DNA from: Cyanophora paradoxa
Lineage: Eukaryota; Glaucocystophyceae; Cyanophorales; Cyanophoraceae
DNA: 64,000 bases
Assembly: GCA_004431415.1 (NCBI GenBank)
Contig: QPMI01000523.1
Coordinates: 62,001-126,000 of the forward strand
Direction: 5' to 3'
The notes beneath the pieces are model-generated. The model worked only from the letters and a program-made list of their open reading frames with translations, was not told the origin of the DNA and ran no database searches. The position numbers and the translations under genes are program-made. The number at the start of each line of letters is the position of its first letter. Position 1 is the stretch's first letter. Shown in pieces: positions 21,833-29,993 of the stretch.

Positions 21833-22231
21833 TCAAAACGGGAATCTATCATGTTTATGTCTCTCAGTCTTCTCAAATGTTAAGAAATTCATTGTTTTAT
21901 CGATCTCATCTGCAACTGCTTGTGTTTTATGCTGAGCTTCTTTACCACAACTGAATATATCAATTGCTAACATGCCTTCATTGGAATAACAATGAGCTGT
22001 GCAATGGCTTTCATCTAATAGCAGAACCAATGCAAAACCAGGAGGTGATAGTTTGCCATCAAATATCTCACAATGCTTATGAACAATCCTAATACCTTGT
22101 CTCAATACTGCTTGTTCAAGGGTTCCCATAATCCAATTACCTAGGAAGCTAACATGCTCATAACCTGTTGCTATAGCTGATTTAGCCTTGTAATCAAGCA
22201 TAACATGAAAGCCTCTGTATTTAGTCTCCAT
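21833..22231 (-). CDS. speD: S-adenosylmethionine decarboxylase, SpeD type
   Basis: 132 aa, the usual size for prokaryotic-type AdoMetDC proenzymes. These self-cleave to form a pyruvoyl group and make decarboxylated AdoMet for spermidine synthesis. The core motif LLDESHCTAHCYSNEG is followed by DIFSCG. Ser75 (the cleavage/pyruvoyl serine), His80 and Cys95 have the same spacing (+5 and +20) as Ser63, His68 and Cys83 of the Thermotoga enzyme. The frame is intact and is the outermost gene on the left of the element. It could alter host polyamine pools or serve DNA packaging. Related SpeD-fold proteins with other substrates exist, so the exact substrate is not certain. Confidence 0.85.
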   Translation of the reverse strand: METKYRGFHVMLDYKAKSAIATGYEHVSFLGNWIMGTLEQAVLRQGIRIVHKHCEIFDGKLSPPGFALVLLLDESHCTAHCYSNEGMLAIDIFSCGKEAQHKTQAVADEIDKTMNFLTFEKTERHKHDRFPF

Positions 22232-22254
22232 TAAGAATACCTTAGAAAAATTAA

Positions 22255-22527
22255 CTAGTCAAACCTAATGCAAATATCCCTATACTCTACTCTGATTGAT
22301 GAAGTAGCTCTTTTCCTGTGTGCTTGACTCTTTCTTTTGTTACAGTCCCTGCAACCTGATCCCTTCACATGATTAAAGGGATAGGTAAGGATCACCTTAT
22401 TACACTGCAAACATCTCACAGATACTTTCTCTTGAGCTTTGATGTAATGTGTCTCACTGTAATCGAATTTATCTTTACCATGAACTGTCATAGCAGCATC
22501 AATAAACTTTTTTGTTTTACTATCCAT
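22255..22527 (-). CDS. small zinc-ribbon protein (DUF723-like)
   Basis: 90 aa. It contains FIDAAMTVHGKDKFDYSETH followed by VSVRCLQCNK and GSGCRDCNKR, giving two CxxC pairs. The same arrangement (a VHG-x-K-x-DYS helix segment, then CxxC ... HLxGxGCxxC) appears three times in the endonuclease gene at 35040. Such modules are common in mobile-element and virus nucleases. No catalytic domain is present here, so this may be a stand-alone DNA-binding ribbon or a remnant of a larger nuclease. Confidence 0.55.
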   Translation of the reverse strand: MDSKTKKFIDAAMTVHGKDKFDYSETHYIKAQEKVSVRCLQCNKVILTYPFNHVKGSGCRDCNKRKSQAHRKRATSSIRVEYRDICIRFD

Positions 22528-22549
22528 ACTCTATATATAACCAATATTC

Positions 22550-23383
22550 TTATGGAGCAGTATCCTGTCCAAAAATGGGGAAATATCGATTTGTGCCATA
22601 ATACTCAGCATAGGTATTCTGCCTTGCAATAAAATCGGTTCTCTCAGCATATAATACACACTTGTAGATACCAAACTTGGTGGCTCTCACCAGAAACTGA
22701 TAGTCTTCCAAACCGAAATTGACTCCATGATAAGCAATACCAAAATTATCATATGGGGTGATCACAACTGCAAAATTAGGAGTTCCACCCTCTACTTGAC
22801 ATACAGCATATACATCTGGTGGGATATCCACAACTACCTTGTAGTGGTCACCAATTTCAACAAGAGAGTCTACTACTGCTGTTTGTTCATTCACAACAAT
22901 TGGGAATATCTTTATAATGTATGGGGCATTCATGCTGGGGACATAGGTTCGAATTCTTGTGTTGGGATCAATGGGATTGGGTTGATCATTCACAAATAGA
23001 GGCGCTCCAACAGCCCCACCAACCCTAAGACCATCACCAATATAAGCTCCCCCCGATTTGCAGTTAATAGCTCCCGACCTAGATTCAAAAGAATAAGTAG
23101 ACAGAGGATCTCCATAGCTATCTGGGTCTCCATAATGAGCAGAAAAGTTTGCATTTGTGACAAGTAGCTTAGTTGTCTTAACTATTCCATTATTTTTATC
23201 ACATCTGAGTTCTTGTAATCTCAGCTTGTGGGTGGAACCAAAGGTGTTCATTGTAGGTTGGACCTCTGTGGATTGGAGACCTTCCACATCATCAAAGGTA
23301 GCATGTTGCAGAACATGGTTTGCTGGTGCAGCTAATGAAAGCTGAGGTGTAATTATTCGTTCAAGTGGGGGTTGCTCAGCCAT
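22550..23383 (-). CDS. fibre-like structural protein A (shared N-terminal module)
   Basis: 277 aa, intact. Its N-terminal half contains LQELRCDKNNGIVKTTKLLV, then N-x-N, and later SGGAYIGDGLRVGG. The same order occurs in the next three minus-strand genes, so the four form a paralogous set. The C-terminal half (after about residue 140) is beta-rich in appearance and is not shared. I read it as a virion surface or fibre protein in which a common attachment module carries a variable head; this is inference from the duplication pattern. No database family is recognised. Confidence 0.6.
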   Translation of the reverse strand: MAEQPPLERIITPQLSLAAPANHVLQHATFDDVEGLQSTEVQPTMNTFGSTHKLRLQELRCDKNNGIVKTTKLLVTNANFSAHYGDPDSYGDPLSTYSFESRSGAINCKSGGAYIGDGLRVGGAVGAPLFVNDQPNPIDPNTRIRTYVPSMNAPYIIKIFPIVVNEQTAVVDSLVEIGDHYKVVVDIPPDVYAVCQVEGGTPNFAVVITPYDNFGIAYHGVNFGLEDYQFLVRATKFGIYKCVLYAERTDFIARQNTYAEYYGTNRYFPIFGQDTAP

Positions 23384-23406
23384 TTTACATTAAAGGGATA
23401 TATCTT

Positions 23407-24261
23407 TTATGGGGTTGGGTCATCAATTACATCTGGTTCCATGTAAAATCCTGTTGTGAATATATCAGCAACATGTACACCACGAAGTGCTGATACAGCT
23501 GCTATATCTGTTCTCAGTCCCATAATCATAGTATTGTATACTCCCACCTCAGTGACAAACAGATCATAGGTAAATGTCAAATTGTTATAAACACAATATC
23601 CTCTGCCAAAATGGTTCGAAGCTTGAACAAAGAATAAGTAGTTGTGACCTGGTTGATTATTATTGGCTCTACACATGGAAAGCATTGAAGTGGGAAGAGG
23701 AATATTTCTTCTTACTCGATCAGTTCCTGTAATGGAAACTAATTCCGAATTCTCAAGAGTTACAGAGGATGCAACATAGAAATGCAAAAAAGGTTGCTGT
23801 GCAACAGGTGTGTAGAAACGAATTCGTTGGGGATTCTCTACATTTTGTTCAAGAGTATCTGGGACATCATTATACGAAACTGATGAAGAGAGTTGTCCTG
23901 AAACACGACAACCACCACCAATAAATGCTCCTCCTGATCTCACAGTAACAGCAGCAGAATTCTTGTCGAAATCGAGGGCTTTCAGATCAACACTGTAAGC
24001 ATCAGGACCTCCATTAGTAGGTTGGAAGAAATTCGCATTTGAGACAAGGAGTCGAGTTGTTTTAACTACACCCGAATTCTTATCTGCTCTCAGTTCTTTA
24101 ACTCGAATAATCGAATTCTTATCAAATGAGTTACCATTGGAATTGGGTCTCTCTGTGGATTCTAAACCACGAACCTCATCATTAACTTCATGCTGGCGAA
24201 AGTGCATAGCAGGGGATCCAAGGGAATATATTGGAAGTTGAACTCGATTATATTCACCCAT
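23407..24261 (-). CDS. fibre-like structural protein B (shared N-terminal module)
   Basis: The start at ATG 24261 (MGEYNRVQLPIYSLGSPAMH) is preferred over the upstream in-frame ATG, because it aligns with its paralogues and follows an AAAAGA-type leader. The module VKELRADKNSGVVKTTRLLV, then VSNANFF and SGGAFIGGGCRVSG, is clear in the first 170 residues. The C-terminal half differs from protein A but has similar length and hydrophobicity. The frame is intact. The role as a receptor-binding or surface protein is inferred. Confidence 0.6.
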   Translation of the reverse strand: MGEYNRVQLPIYSLGSPAMHFRQHEVNDEVRGLESTERPNSNGNSFDKNSIIRVKELRADKNSGVVKTTRLLVSNANFFQPTNGGPDAYSVDLKALDFDKNSAAVTVRSGGAFIGGGCRVSGQLSSSVSYNDVPDTLEQNVENPQRIRFYTPVAQQPFLHFYVASSVTLENSELVSITGTDRVRRNIPLPTSMLSMCRANNNQPGHNYLFFVQASNHFGRGYCVYNNLTFTYDLFVTEVGVYNTMIMGLRTDIAAVSALRGVHVADIFTTGFYMEPDVIDDPTP

Positions 24262-24299
24262 TGCTTCTTTTACTAAGAAGGAAAGAAAAATAATGTACA

Positions 24300-24563
24300 C
24301 TACTCTTCTGTGACATTGTTATACTCGATGCCTTTCTTTACAGTTCCCCTTTGGAATGCCTGTAAAACAATCGCTTCCTTGGAGGTAGGTATTTGGATAC
24401 CAGCTGAAATGCAAGATTGAATTTCTTTCTGAACAATCTCATCAATTGCAATTCTTGCCCTGTTGTGAACCACATTATCAATCCAATCCTGAACAGAAGC
24501 AGCGCAATATTCCATTCCCAACTTCTCAATATCAGATAGAACTACTTGGTATATATTTGACAT
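24300..24563 (-). CDS. small hypothetical protein
   Basis: 87 aa, mostly helical by composition, with the core CAASVQDWIDNVVHNRARIA and IDEIVQKEIQSC. The pattern of a DWI segment followed by NRARIAIDEIV is reminiscent of small proteins seen in tailed-phage structural clusters, but I cannot name a family. It sits between fibre-like genes B and C, so an accessory role in fibre assembly is possible. The leader is TATTAAGTAGAG just before the ATG. Confidence 0.5.
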   Translation of the reverse strand: MSNIYQVVLSDIEKLGMEYCAASVQDWIDNVVHNRARIAIDEIVQKEIQSCISAGIQIPTSKEAIVLQAFQRGTVKKGIEYNNVTEE

Positions 24564-24584
24564 CTCTACTTAATAGAGAGAAAA

Positions 24585-25604
24585 TTATGTGATACTTAGA
24601 AGTTCACCTGTGAAAAGTGTTCTACTTGAATAACTACCTGTGGAACCTGTGACAAGTGTTACATACTCACCAGCAGGAACATTGATAATTGCACTGAGAG
24701 TAAGAGGTTTGGTTGTGATAGTGGAATTAGCTTCTACTGAAATGTTAACTCCATTGGGTAAAAGATTATTTTTCAGAAAACTAAGACTTATTGCAGCACT
24801 TGTTGTTGAATTGGTATATGCTGTAAATCTATAATCACCTGCAACAAGAGCTGTAAACCTTCCATTAGTAACATCGAATGACCCTGTATTATTTATCAAA
24901 ACGGTTGTCCAATTGATCAGAGCGGCTGCACTTGTAGCAACATGAGTATATCCAAGTTGAACAGAAAATCGTGGCTGAGAAACATATTTTAAATAGCTTG
25001 AATTCAGAGTCAAACGATTGGCTTCCAGAGTTGCAACTACATCACTATTGCGTTTCAGAAGAAGATTTACATTCGCTCCTGTATCTATTTCAGGAGTGAC
25101 CACCTTGGTTGATGCTGTTATTATTGATTCTGTGGAATTGGGAATACTAATTCCAGCATTTGCTGTTACCAATCCTGTAAATGTGCTTGTTCCTGTTATG
25201 CTTACTTGATTGGCTGTAAGGGTTCCATCAATCCTCGCCCCATCTCCAATATAAGCGCCTCCACTTCTTACTACAAGAGCTGAGTTATTGATGGTGTTGT
25301 CAAAGGTAACAATCTTTGGTGTGGTGAACCCTCCCACATCATCATAAATCGCTGAATCTGATAAAATCTGACCTGATTGAACTTGGTTCTTGTTTGAGAC
25401 TATTAGACCTGTGGTTCTCACCTTGCCTGCATTTCGATCACATCGAATTTCTTTGCATCTGATCACAGAATGTTGAGAGAATGAATCGGCTCCTGTGGTC
25501 TCTGTGCAAATGAAACCTGGGGTAGCATCTGTTACTGTATGGTTCAGTTGATGCAATTTCGGCGCTGCATAACAGAAAACAGGAACAGCTATTTGTGTAG
25601 ACAT
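24585..25604 (-). CDS. fibre-like protein C with C1q/TNF-like C-terminal domain
   Basis: 339 aa, intact. The N-terminal module (CKEIRCDRNAGKVRTTGLIV, then SNKNQV and VVRSGGAYIGDGARIDGT) is shared with A, B and D. A middle stretch contains LLLKRNSDVVATLE. The last 135 residues resemble a C1q/TNF-type jelly roll: GSFDVTNGRFTALVAGDYRF, a Ser/Thr-rich strand, then PAGEYVTLVTGS and a final hydrophobic strand. C1q-like heads occur in bacterial and viral surface proteins and usually trimerise. I infer a trimeric spike with a ligand-binding tip. Confidence 0.7.
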   Translation of the reverse strand: MSTQIAVPVFCYAAPKLHQLNHTVTDATPGFICTETTGADSFSQHSVIRCKEIRCDRNAGKVRTTGLIVSNKNQVQSGQILSDSAIYDDVGGFTTPKIVTFDNTINNSALVVRSGGAYIGDGARIDGTLTANQVSITGTSTFTGLVTANAGISIPNSTESIITASTKVVTPEIDTGANVNLLLKRNSDVVATLEANRLTLNSSYLKYVSQPRFSVQLGYTHVATSAAALINWTTVLINNTGSFDVTNGRFTALVAGDYRFTAYTNSTTSAAISLSFLKNNLLPNGVNISVEANSTITTKPLTLSAIINVPAGEYVTLVTGSTGSYSSRTLFTGELLSIT

Positions 25605-25626
25605 TCTTTATATTATACAAACAATA

Positions 25627-26685
25627 TTATGTAGCACTTACCAGGTAAACCAACAAGATGTGATTGTTTGGAAAGTCAATACTACCTAACATACAGTAAA
25701 TTTGAAGACTGTCTCCCATGGTGAGGGTAATAAGAGCTTCGTAGCACATCTGATTCCTGCTTGATTGACTTGCATATGAAAGAATCAGATTTGTATTGTT
25801 TCCGTTTATTCTTAGTCCAATCTGGGAGGCAGTTGCAGTAATGTCTTCCGTAATTGTAAAATAGACCCTATAAACTCCTGAAACAGGGGCTGTAAATGTT
25901 GCTGGATACAGTTTGTCAAAATGACCCTCATTATTCACAAGATATGTTCCAACTGGAAAAGAAAGTGTTGGGGTGCCGGAACTAACACTTGTTCCAAAAA
26001 TCTGAGCGTTTGCTTGTTGTCCTGAAATACACATTCTTGGGCAATAGCTGCGTTTAAGACCACTGTTTGTTGGAAATGTGATTGCTTTCAGATCTGTTAT
26101 TGTCTTTTCGAGAGTGAAAATGATATCTCCGTTTCGTTTATAATTCACATTTGCATCTGTCCCATTATCCATCTCAGGTGCATTAACTCTTGTAGTAGCT
26201 ATTCGAGTAACATAGTTAACATCTCCTGAGAGACCACCATTAAAGGTCATCAATCCTGTGAATACACTTGTCCCACTCACATTTAATTGGTTTGCTGTAA
26301 CAGTTCCTGCTACATTTGCTCCATCTCCAATGTAGGCACCACCACTCTTCACCACAAGAGCAGAAGTATTGCTTGTGTTACCAAAAGTAATTATCTGTGC
26401 TGTGGTGAATCCACCCACATTATCATACACTGCTGAATCGGGGACTACCTGACCTGCTTGAACTTGGTTTTTATTCGAGATTATAATGCCTGTGGTTCTA
26501 ATCTTGCCTCCATTTCGATCACATCGAATTTCTTTGACCCTCAGTATACTGTTCTCTGTGAAAGAGGTATTACTTGTAGTTTCAGTGCAAATAAAACCGG
26601 GTGTGGAGTCGACTACTTCATGAGAGGTGCTGTGGAGTGATTTGGCTGCAAGTTCATAGTTTGGAATCTCTAAAAGGGAGGTCAT
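25627..26685 (-). CDS. fibre-like protein D with C1q/TNF-like C-terminal domain
   Basis: The start is chosen at ATG 26685 (MTSLLEIPNYELAAKS), which follows TTATAAAG and avoids overlap with the upstream gene's end. The N-terminal half closely matches protein C: CTETTSNTSF, VKEIRCDRNGGKIRTTGIII, SNKNQVQAG, YDNVGGFTTAQI and SGGAYIGDGANVAGT. The C-terminal region (YPATFTAPVSGVYRVYF and a final LLVYLVSAT strand) again fits a C1q/TNF-like fold but has diverged. C and D are therefore the most recent pair among the four paralogues. Confidence 0.7.
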   Translation of the reverse strand: MTSLLEIPNYELAAKSLHSTSHEVVDSTPGFICTETTSNTSFTENSILRVKEIRCDRNGGKIRTTGIIISNKNQVQAGQVVPDSAVYDNVGGFTTAQIITFGNTSNTSALVVKSGGAYIGDGANVAGTVTANQLNVSGTSVFTGLMTFNGGLSGDVNYVTRIATTRVNAPEMDNGTDANVNYKRNGDIIFTLEKTITDLKAITFPTNSGLKRSYCPRMCISGQQANAQIFGTSVSSGTPTLSFPVGTYLVNNEGHFDKLYPATFTAPVSGVYRVYFTITEDITATASQIGLRINGNNTNLILSYASQSSRNQMCYEALITLTMGDSLQIYCMLGSIDFPNNHILLVYLVSAT

Positions 26686-26704
26686 CTTTATAATTACGAA
26701 ATAG

Positions 26705-29145
26705 TTAAATTGCGACAGCAATGTAATGAATTGTAACTGGAAATCCTGGTCTGTCAAAAGAACTTAATGGAACTATGTCAAGCTCACAAGTGAAATAGCT
26801 ACTGTAAACTTGTTTAAGCCTAACATACATTCGATAGTAGTAGGCTGTCTCATTGTGTTGTATACCAGTTGTTACAATAGGAGGGTTAGCAAAGCTGCTG
26901 TTGAAATTAATAGTGAGGTTAAACCTATGGTCAGGATTTGCCCAAAGATAAGGAGTAGTGTAAACATACGTTCCTGCTTGGATTTTCCCATTAAAATATG
27001 CATTGAGTTGACTGGAAAGATCTGCCTCTGTAATACATCGACTGATGGTCGCATTATTTGAGGGTTCATAGCATAGAAATTTCTTGCATAGGCATTTCCA
27101 CGAACAAGTAAGGTTTTATCAAAGTAATTCTGCGAATTGTGGAAGAACCATGTTTCTTCAAACATAGGTCCTGCTGGTTCTACAATCTGACCTGATCCTA
27201 CATACATTGTGTTGTTGGCTCTGATTGTGGTGGCTGTGAAAGGATCAAGAGTTGGTCTATTGGTCAAATCATTGTAGTTTCCTGAGAAAATTGCAGGTTT
27301 GTTATAGATATCTGTATTCCAATCATGAGTGTGTGCAAAATCTGTAATCTCTGCCTTTGTGTGGGTGTGACCAACATATGCAACATTTCCAAGATCTGTA
27401 ATCTCTGCCTTGGTATGGGTGTGACCCACATATGCAACATTTCCGAGATCTAAGATCTCAGATTTAACATGAGTGTGAGCGAAATTTGTGATATCTGCTC
27501 TTGTGTGGAAGTGTGCAAAATCTGTAATTTGTGATTTGGTGTGAGTGTGTGCAAAATCTGTGATTTCTGCCTTTGTGTGGGTGTGTGATCTATTATTTAG
27601 ATCAAGGAAACTACCCGAAAATGCAACAGGATGCAGATTTGCAGCAGTGGGTTTATTTATGAGATCATTATAATCTCCTGTGAAAGAGATGGTCTTTAGT
27701 TCACCCCTTCCTACATAATCAGAAGGGAGATCAATCTTAATGGGCATAATAGCTGGATCATCAGGTATCTCATACTCACCTCCTGGATGAACCACAGGAA
27801 AGGTTTGATTGCTTTCAGTATGGACAAAGAAGTTACATGCTGTTACTGTTCCATCAATAGTCCCACCTGTGAGAGGGAGGTAATTGCCTGTAACACCAAT
27901 ACCTATACCTGCAATGATTGTATTTAGTTCTGTTTCATCTATGTAGTTCTGAGCTTGAAGGTAATCCTCTGTGACTACTCTCGAAATGCTCTCATTGTGT
28001 ATGTTTTTTGCAGCCATTCTTTGATTGGCTTCCAGAACCCAACCATAATCTGTTTTAATCCATGCAAGCTCTGCCCTTCCATAATTATCATTTGCAGTTC
28101 CCACTATGGGAATGTAGGAATACTTATCTCGACTGAAAACTATCATTGGTCTTGAGCCATCTAAGCTGCTTACATCTGCTACATGAACCTGTATAGCAGA
28201 GTTGTAATTTTGGTAGGTTGCTGGGTCTGTTGGGACTCTGAATGTATCTGTGGGAATGTCAGCCTCCATGTAGCTTGACACAAAGATATTTGGTATGGTT
28301 GCTCCTGGTGGTGGTGGGGTTTCAAAAGAGCCTGGTAATGTCCTAATATGAAGTGGTCCTCTCATAGCTGAATTTGCAAGTGTCCCTTCCACATGAACAT
28401 AGTGGTGATTCAAAAAGATCCTTTCAGGGACATTGCAAGTCTGGTAAAGAGAAACTCCCAGAGTAGCAAGAGGCTCTACTTTTGCGAATTCTGGTTGGTC
28501 ATTGATCTCATCCCAAGTATGTTCATGTTTGCTTGGTGGGAACTCAGTTGGAATCCCATCAATTTCTCCCCAATCATGCCTGTGATCCTCTGGTGGATAC
28601 TTTTGAGGTTTGCCTAAGATCTCATCCCAATCATGATTGTGATCCTCTGGGGGATACTTTGCAGGTTTATTATTAATTTGTTCATAATCAGGAAAGAACT
28701 CCCAGATCTCAGGTCGAAATCCATCTGGTAATAGTTCCTCATGGGGTTCATAAGGTTGCTCATAGTCAACAGCTGGTGGATCAAGACCATCTGGCAAATA
28801 CTCCTCATCAGGTTCATAGTTCTGCTCATACTCAAACTCTTGTGGATCTAAGCCATCTGGTAGTATCTCCTCCTCATTGGGGTCAAATTGATCATATTCA
28901 TATTCTTGTGGGTCAAAACCATCTGGTAAATACTCTTCCTCATCTGGGACGAATTGATATTCATCAAGCTCTAATATATCGACTTCAGGAGGTAAATACT
29001 GCTCATCTATTTGCTTTCTTGGTTCAATTATAGGTTTATTGCGAACTTGCTCCCAACTCACAATATGCTGCCCAAAAGCAACTGTCTCATCTGCTGTGTA
29101 CTCTCTGCCTGGTTGCTTTTTCGGTGTTAAATCCGGTGGATCCAT
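26705..29145 (-). CDS. long phage-tail-fibre-like protein (frameshifted near C-terminus)
   Basis: The uninterrupted frame 26872-29145 codes 757 aa. The last residues after about 27065 are out of frame; another frame continues with fibre-like sequence (NATISRCITEADLSSQLNAY ... IHYIAVAI) to a TAA at 26705, so an indel near 27050-27070 is likely. N-terminal acidic repeats (EEYLPDGLDPQEFEYEQ type, about five) are followed by about four KYPPEDHNHDWDEI-GKP repeats. Then comes YLPLTGGTIDG, typical of phage tail fibres, and a run of about seven HTHTKAEITDF/L repeats. These HxH repeats and the LPLTGG segment are hallmarks of trimeric phage fibres. I infer a long virion fibre or spike. Confidence 0.75.
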
Positions 29146-29353
29146 GGAAGAGGGAAGGGAACTGGGACAGGTCCATAATACTCAAAGATCTCTCTTATGG
29201 TCTTCTCACTTACAAGCTTCTCACCATTTGCATACACATTACTGCCATGGATATTTCGCCATTGCCTGGTTCGAATTCCAAGGTCTTTCACATTGCTATA
29301 CAAAGGCAAAAGGTGCCTATCCATTTCAACAAGATCAGGATGTAAATGGATTG
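29127..29353 (-). CDS. small ORF or C-terminal continuation of the 29354 gene
   Basis: The ATG-started frame 29127-29324 gives 65 aa (MDRHLLPLYSNVKDLG...); it is open upstream to at least 29353. In that upstream part it reads PVAIHLHPDLVE, just where the neighbouring gene stops with SSPVSQ. A one-base shift would make the two a single protein of about 275 aa. The Pro-rich end overlaps the start of the long fibre gene. No family is recognised. A frameshift is as likely as a separate small gene. Confidence 0.4.
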
Positions 29354-29950
29354 CTACTGGCTGACTGGGCTACTGTTGATTGTAATTGATGGCTTTTTTT
29401 GATGGACATCTTTTGGAGTAAAGAACCCAAAAGGCTCATTCCTTGCAAAGTCATATGTAATATCCTTGGGGTAGACATCATTTGTGTAGGAGACCTGATT
29501 TGTATTGGCAATGGGACCCACTTGCAATACTTGGGGGACCTCAGCTTTTGCAGTGCTGCCCTCATTGTAAATTCGCAAAGCTGTGTTCTGTTTGCCCTGC
29601 TCATCTTGAACATTGAAAACCAAACGACCACTATCAAACCTGGAAGGTATATCTGGATGAGTGCCACTGGTTTTTAGTTTCCTAGGTCTCCTTCTTGTTG
29701 CTTTGATCTCTGCCACTTGGTTTGCTTTCACATTACCCAAACTAAAGGCTACACTGACATCCTCTTTATCTGGATCGGTTTGATTCACAGATAAAGCATG
29801 CTCCCTTGATTGAGTCTTTGATGAATTATCAGAGCTGTGGTCAATTGAAACTGAACCCTTTACTTTAATATTATCAAAGTTCACATGCTTGGTGCTGCTT
29901 GCATTATCATCTTGAATGGTTTCTAGATTTGGTGGGTAATTGAAGCTCAT
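29354..29950 (-). CDS. hypothetical protein, possible fibre base component
   Basis: 198 aa, polar and without membrane segments. The early segment NASSTKHVNFDNIKVKGSV loosely resembles the N-terminal portions of the fibre-like paralogues. A basic patch (KATRRRPRKLK) sits near residue 85. It is the first gene of the minus-strand block and is divergent from the patatin gene across a 43-bp AT-rich spacer. Its end may be frameshifted into the next small frame. No known domain was recognised. Confidence 0.5.
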   Translation of the reverse strand: MSFNYPPNLETIQDDNASSTKHVNFDNIKVKGSVSIDHSSDNSSKTQSREHALSVNQTDPDKEDVSVAFSLGNVKANQVAEIKATRRRPRKLKTSGTHPDIPSRFDSGRLVFNVQDEQGKQNTALRIYNEGSTAKAEVPQVLQVGPIANTNQVSYTNDVYPKDITYDFARNEPFGFFTPKDVHQKKPSITINSSPVSQ

Positions 29951-29993
29951 GGCTTTTACTATATGGATTTATAAAATTCCTGATAAGTAAAAG
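29951..29993. promoter_or_regulatory. bidirectional promoter spacer
   Basis: 43 bp between divergent genes, AT-rich (TATATGGATTTATAAAATTCC). On both strands it has TAGTAAAAG or AAGTAAAAG just before the ATG. This is the only spacer where the two gene blocks diverge, apart from 32472-32500. Confidence 0.5.
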
